Both the position numbers and the translations under genes were made by a program. 64,000 nt of DNA from positions 10,997,019 to 11,061,018 of the forward strand of contig CM049306.1 in assembly GCA_026874595.1 (NCBI GenBank), written 5' to 3'. Positions 56,201 to 59,200 of this stretch are shown here, piece after piece; position 1 is the first letter of the stretch, and every line of letters begins with the position of its first letter. Under the pieces are notes generated by a model that was not told where the DNA came from, ran no database searches, and saw nothing but the letters and a program-made list of their open reading frames with translations. The stretch is from Sipunculus nudus (Eukaryota; Annelida; Sipuncula; Golfingiida; Sipunculidae).

Positions 56201-59200
56201 TGCGAAACTAGAATATTAGCAAAAGTTGATAATCATTTATAAATTTAAATTGGAGAGGTATATACCATGTTTCATAACAATCCACCAAATGCTTCCTGAG
56301 AAATAAGCTCCTAAGTTTTATTCTATACTAAGCTCTGTGACCTTGAAAAGTAGGTCAAGATCACCCATCTTTGAACTTGACCAAGATTTTGTAAATATAA
56401 TGCAATAGCACTGAATAAATGAAGTTCCTGTGTTGAATACCTTTGGAGATATCCTACACAAAAGGCCAAAATTGAAAAAATCCGATAAAATTTCATTAAA
56501 AAATCAGAAATTGCAGGTGGCGCCACCAAAATTGTGCAGCACATACAGACCATCAGTCCCAATGATCATAGTAAGTTTTGTGAAAATCCACACAATGGTT
56601 CCTGAGATATAAACTTCTGAGTGTTTTTCTATAATCAGCTCTAAAATGTAGAAAAATGGGTCAAGGTCACCCATCTTCGAACTTGACCGAGATTTTATTG
56701 ATATACATCTTCACTGATGAAATAAAATTCCAATGGTGAATCCTTTTAGAGATATCCCGCTCACAAGGTAAAAGTTAACAGACGCGGAACGAACGGACGG
56801 ACGGACGGATAGACACCGGACAGACAGATGGACAGCTTGAGTGACGACAATAGCTCATCAGCCTATGAGCTGAGGATTAGGCTGTACATGTATATTTGTC
56901 ATGAAAATTTATATTTTTCATGAATTTTTCTAAGTTTAGGAGCCGTAAAACGGTCAAAAGTAGGTCAACCGGGACTAAATGCGAACTCTATCTGTAACTG
57001 GTCATTATCTGCCCACACACCGAAAATCAGGCCAATATCTGCAGGCATTGCGAAAAAAAAGTCTGTACATGTGTATTTGTCATGAAAATTTCTATTTTTC
57101 GTGAAATTTTCAAAGTTTAGGAGCTGTAAAACAGTCAAAAGTAGGTCAACCGGGACAAAACGCGAACTCGATCTGTAACTGGTCAATATCTGCCCACACA
57201 CCAAAAATCAGGCCAATATCTGCAGGCATTGCGAAAAAAAAGTCCGTACATGTGTATTTGTCATGAAAATTTCTATTTTTCGTGAAATTTTAAAAGTTTA
57301 GGAGCCGTAAAACAGTCAAAAGTAGGTCAACCGGGACAAAACGCGAACTCGATCTGTAACTGGTCAATATCTGCCCACACACCAAAAATCAGGCCAATAT
57401 CTGCAGGCACTGCGAAAAAAAGTCTGTACATGTGTATTTGTCATGAAAATTTCTATTTTTCATGAAATTTTCTAAGTTTAGGAGCCGTAAAACAGTCAAA
57501 AATTGGTCAACCGGGACGAAACGCGAACTCGATCTGTAACTTGTCATTATCTGCCCACACACCAAAATTCAGGCCAATACCTGCAGGCATTGAGAAAAAA
57601 AGTCTGTACATGTGTATTTGTCATTAAAATTTCTATTTTTCATGAAATTTTCTAAGTTTAGGAGCCGTAAAACGGTCAAAAGAAGGTCAACCGTGACGAA
57701 ACGCGAACTCCATCTGTAACTGGTCATTATCTGCCAACACACCAAAAATCAGGCCAATATCTGCAGGCATTGCGAAAAAAAGTCCGTACAACTGTTTGAT
57801 TTCGGAATGACGGAATGACGGACATGGGTAAAACTATATGCCCCGGCCACTTTGTGGCGGGGGCATAAAAAAATCATGAAAATGTTACTATCCTCACAGT
57901 GACATCACTGACATATGGAGTGTAAGCAAGCTTCCATTCGTGTTCTACACTTCTCTTTTTGGCTCATCTAGTATCCACTTGTTTTAACCACAAATACCTG
58001 AGGGTAAAATTTCCTGCATATGATTTTTTATGGCCTTGTCCATTCTACAAAAACACAAAATCAGGGTTGGGGAGCAACAATACTGTCAATGTGTTGTCTG
58101 TCAGCGGTTTATGATAACAAACATTACCCTAATGATATCTCAAGTTAGCAAAACAGCTCCAAAAGACAAAAACTGACAAATACAATATAAAAAACTGAAT
58201 AATGATTTTATTCTTATATTAATTAAAAAGTTAGCAAATAAAATACTGAATACATAAAGCCCAACACTCCCAAAATAAAACGATTTTTTGCATTTTCTTT
58301 CCTGTTATATTTTTTTTAATGTATATAACTTTGTTCTGCAGATTGGCCAACGGTAAATGTGCTTCATTAAAAGTCTCTGACCAGTGATTTTTTTTCAATA
58401 TATAGCCATAAATGTTTAAAACAATGGTAATGCAACAGTTTGGATAATTTTAATTTTACAAACAAAAAATATTTTTAGTACTGTATGTCAACAGCATCCT
58501 ACTTAATGGAAGCTTTCATTTATTATTGAACCTTTCTTTTAATAATCAGAAACCAGAAATTAACATTCATAACAAATATGGCATGATCATATTTTGCAAA
58601 AAAAAATACTTTTCTTGAGTTTAAACAAATTAATTAATTTCATAGTACAAACAAAAGCTTATACAGCTCCATATCTGCAAGTTTGTCTAATATTTGATGA
58701 AAGACAGAAACAATTGTTGTTAATAAATCAGTGAATGAAAATTCATACCATGATTAATCACACACAGGGTCAACCATCATTGATGCAATCAATAAATTAA
58801 TAAATAATTCATAAAATAATTGTAATATCCTATATTTAAAATTATCTTTGAAACTATGATAATCACATAGAAGTATAATTGCTAATTACGTAACAAGAAA
58901 GCCTGATACACAATTACCATATACAGCCATTTAATTATCCAAAGAAAAGTAAGATGCATACCACATACATTTGATTGGCTTCCTTCATGCCATTCCAACA
59001 ACAGCACTGATATAACAGGGCAAATAAAGACCATCCATGTCACCAGCGTAAAACACAGCGGACAAGGTAGAACAAAACATGAGGATCACTAGTACATGAC
59101 CTTGAAGAAGAAAAAGGTCCAACCTCACTAGCCTTCTGGCTGTGAACACACTCAAAGTGCTTCTCCAGAAGTGAGAGAGTCACAAAGGTCTTCATACACA

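Larger units (their letters stand above)
55840..57867 (+). mobile_element. Family D element with 180-bp repeats
   Basis: The left end carries ATGCCCCCGCC (~55850) and the right end a GC-rich hairpin TATGCCCCGGCCAC-TTT-GTGGCGGGGGCATA (57837-57867), so GGCGGGGGCAT is a subterminal inverted repeat. GGAATGACGGAATGACGGAC precedes the hairpin. Structure echoes families B and C with unrelated sequence. Interrupted by the element at 56212-56873. Confidence 0.65.
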
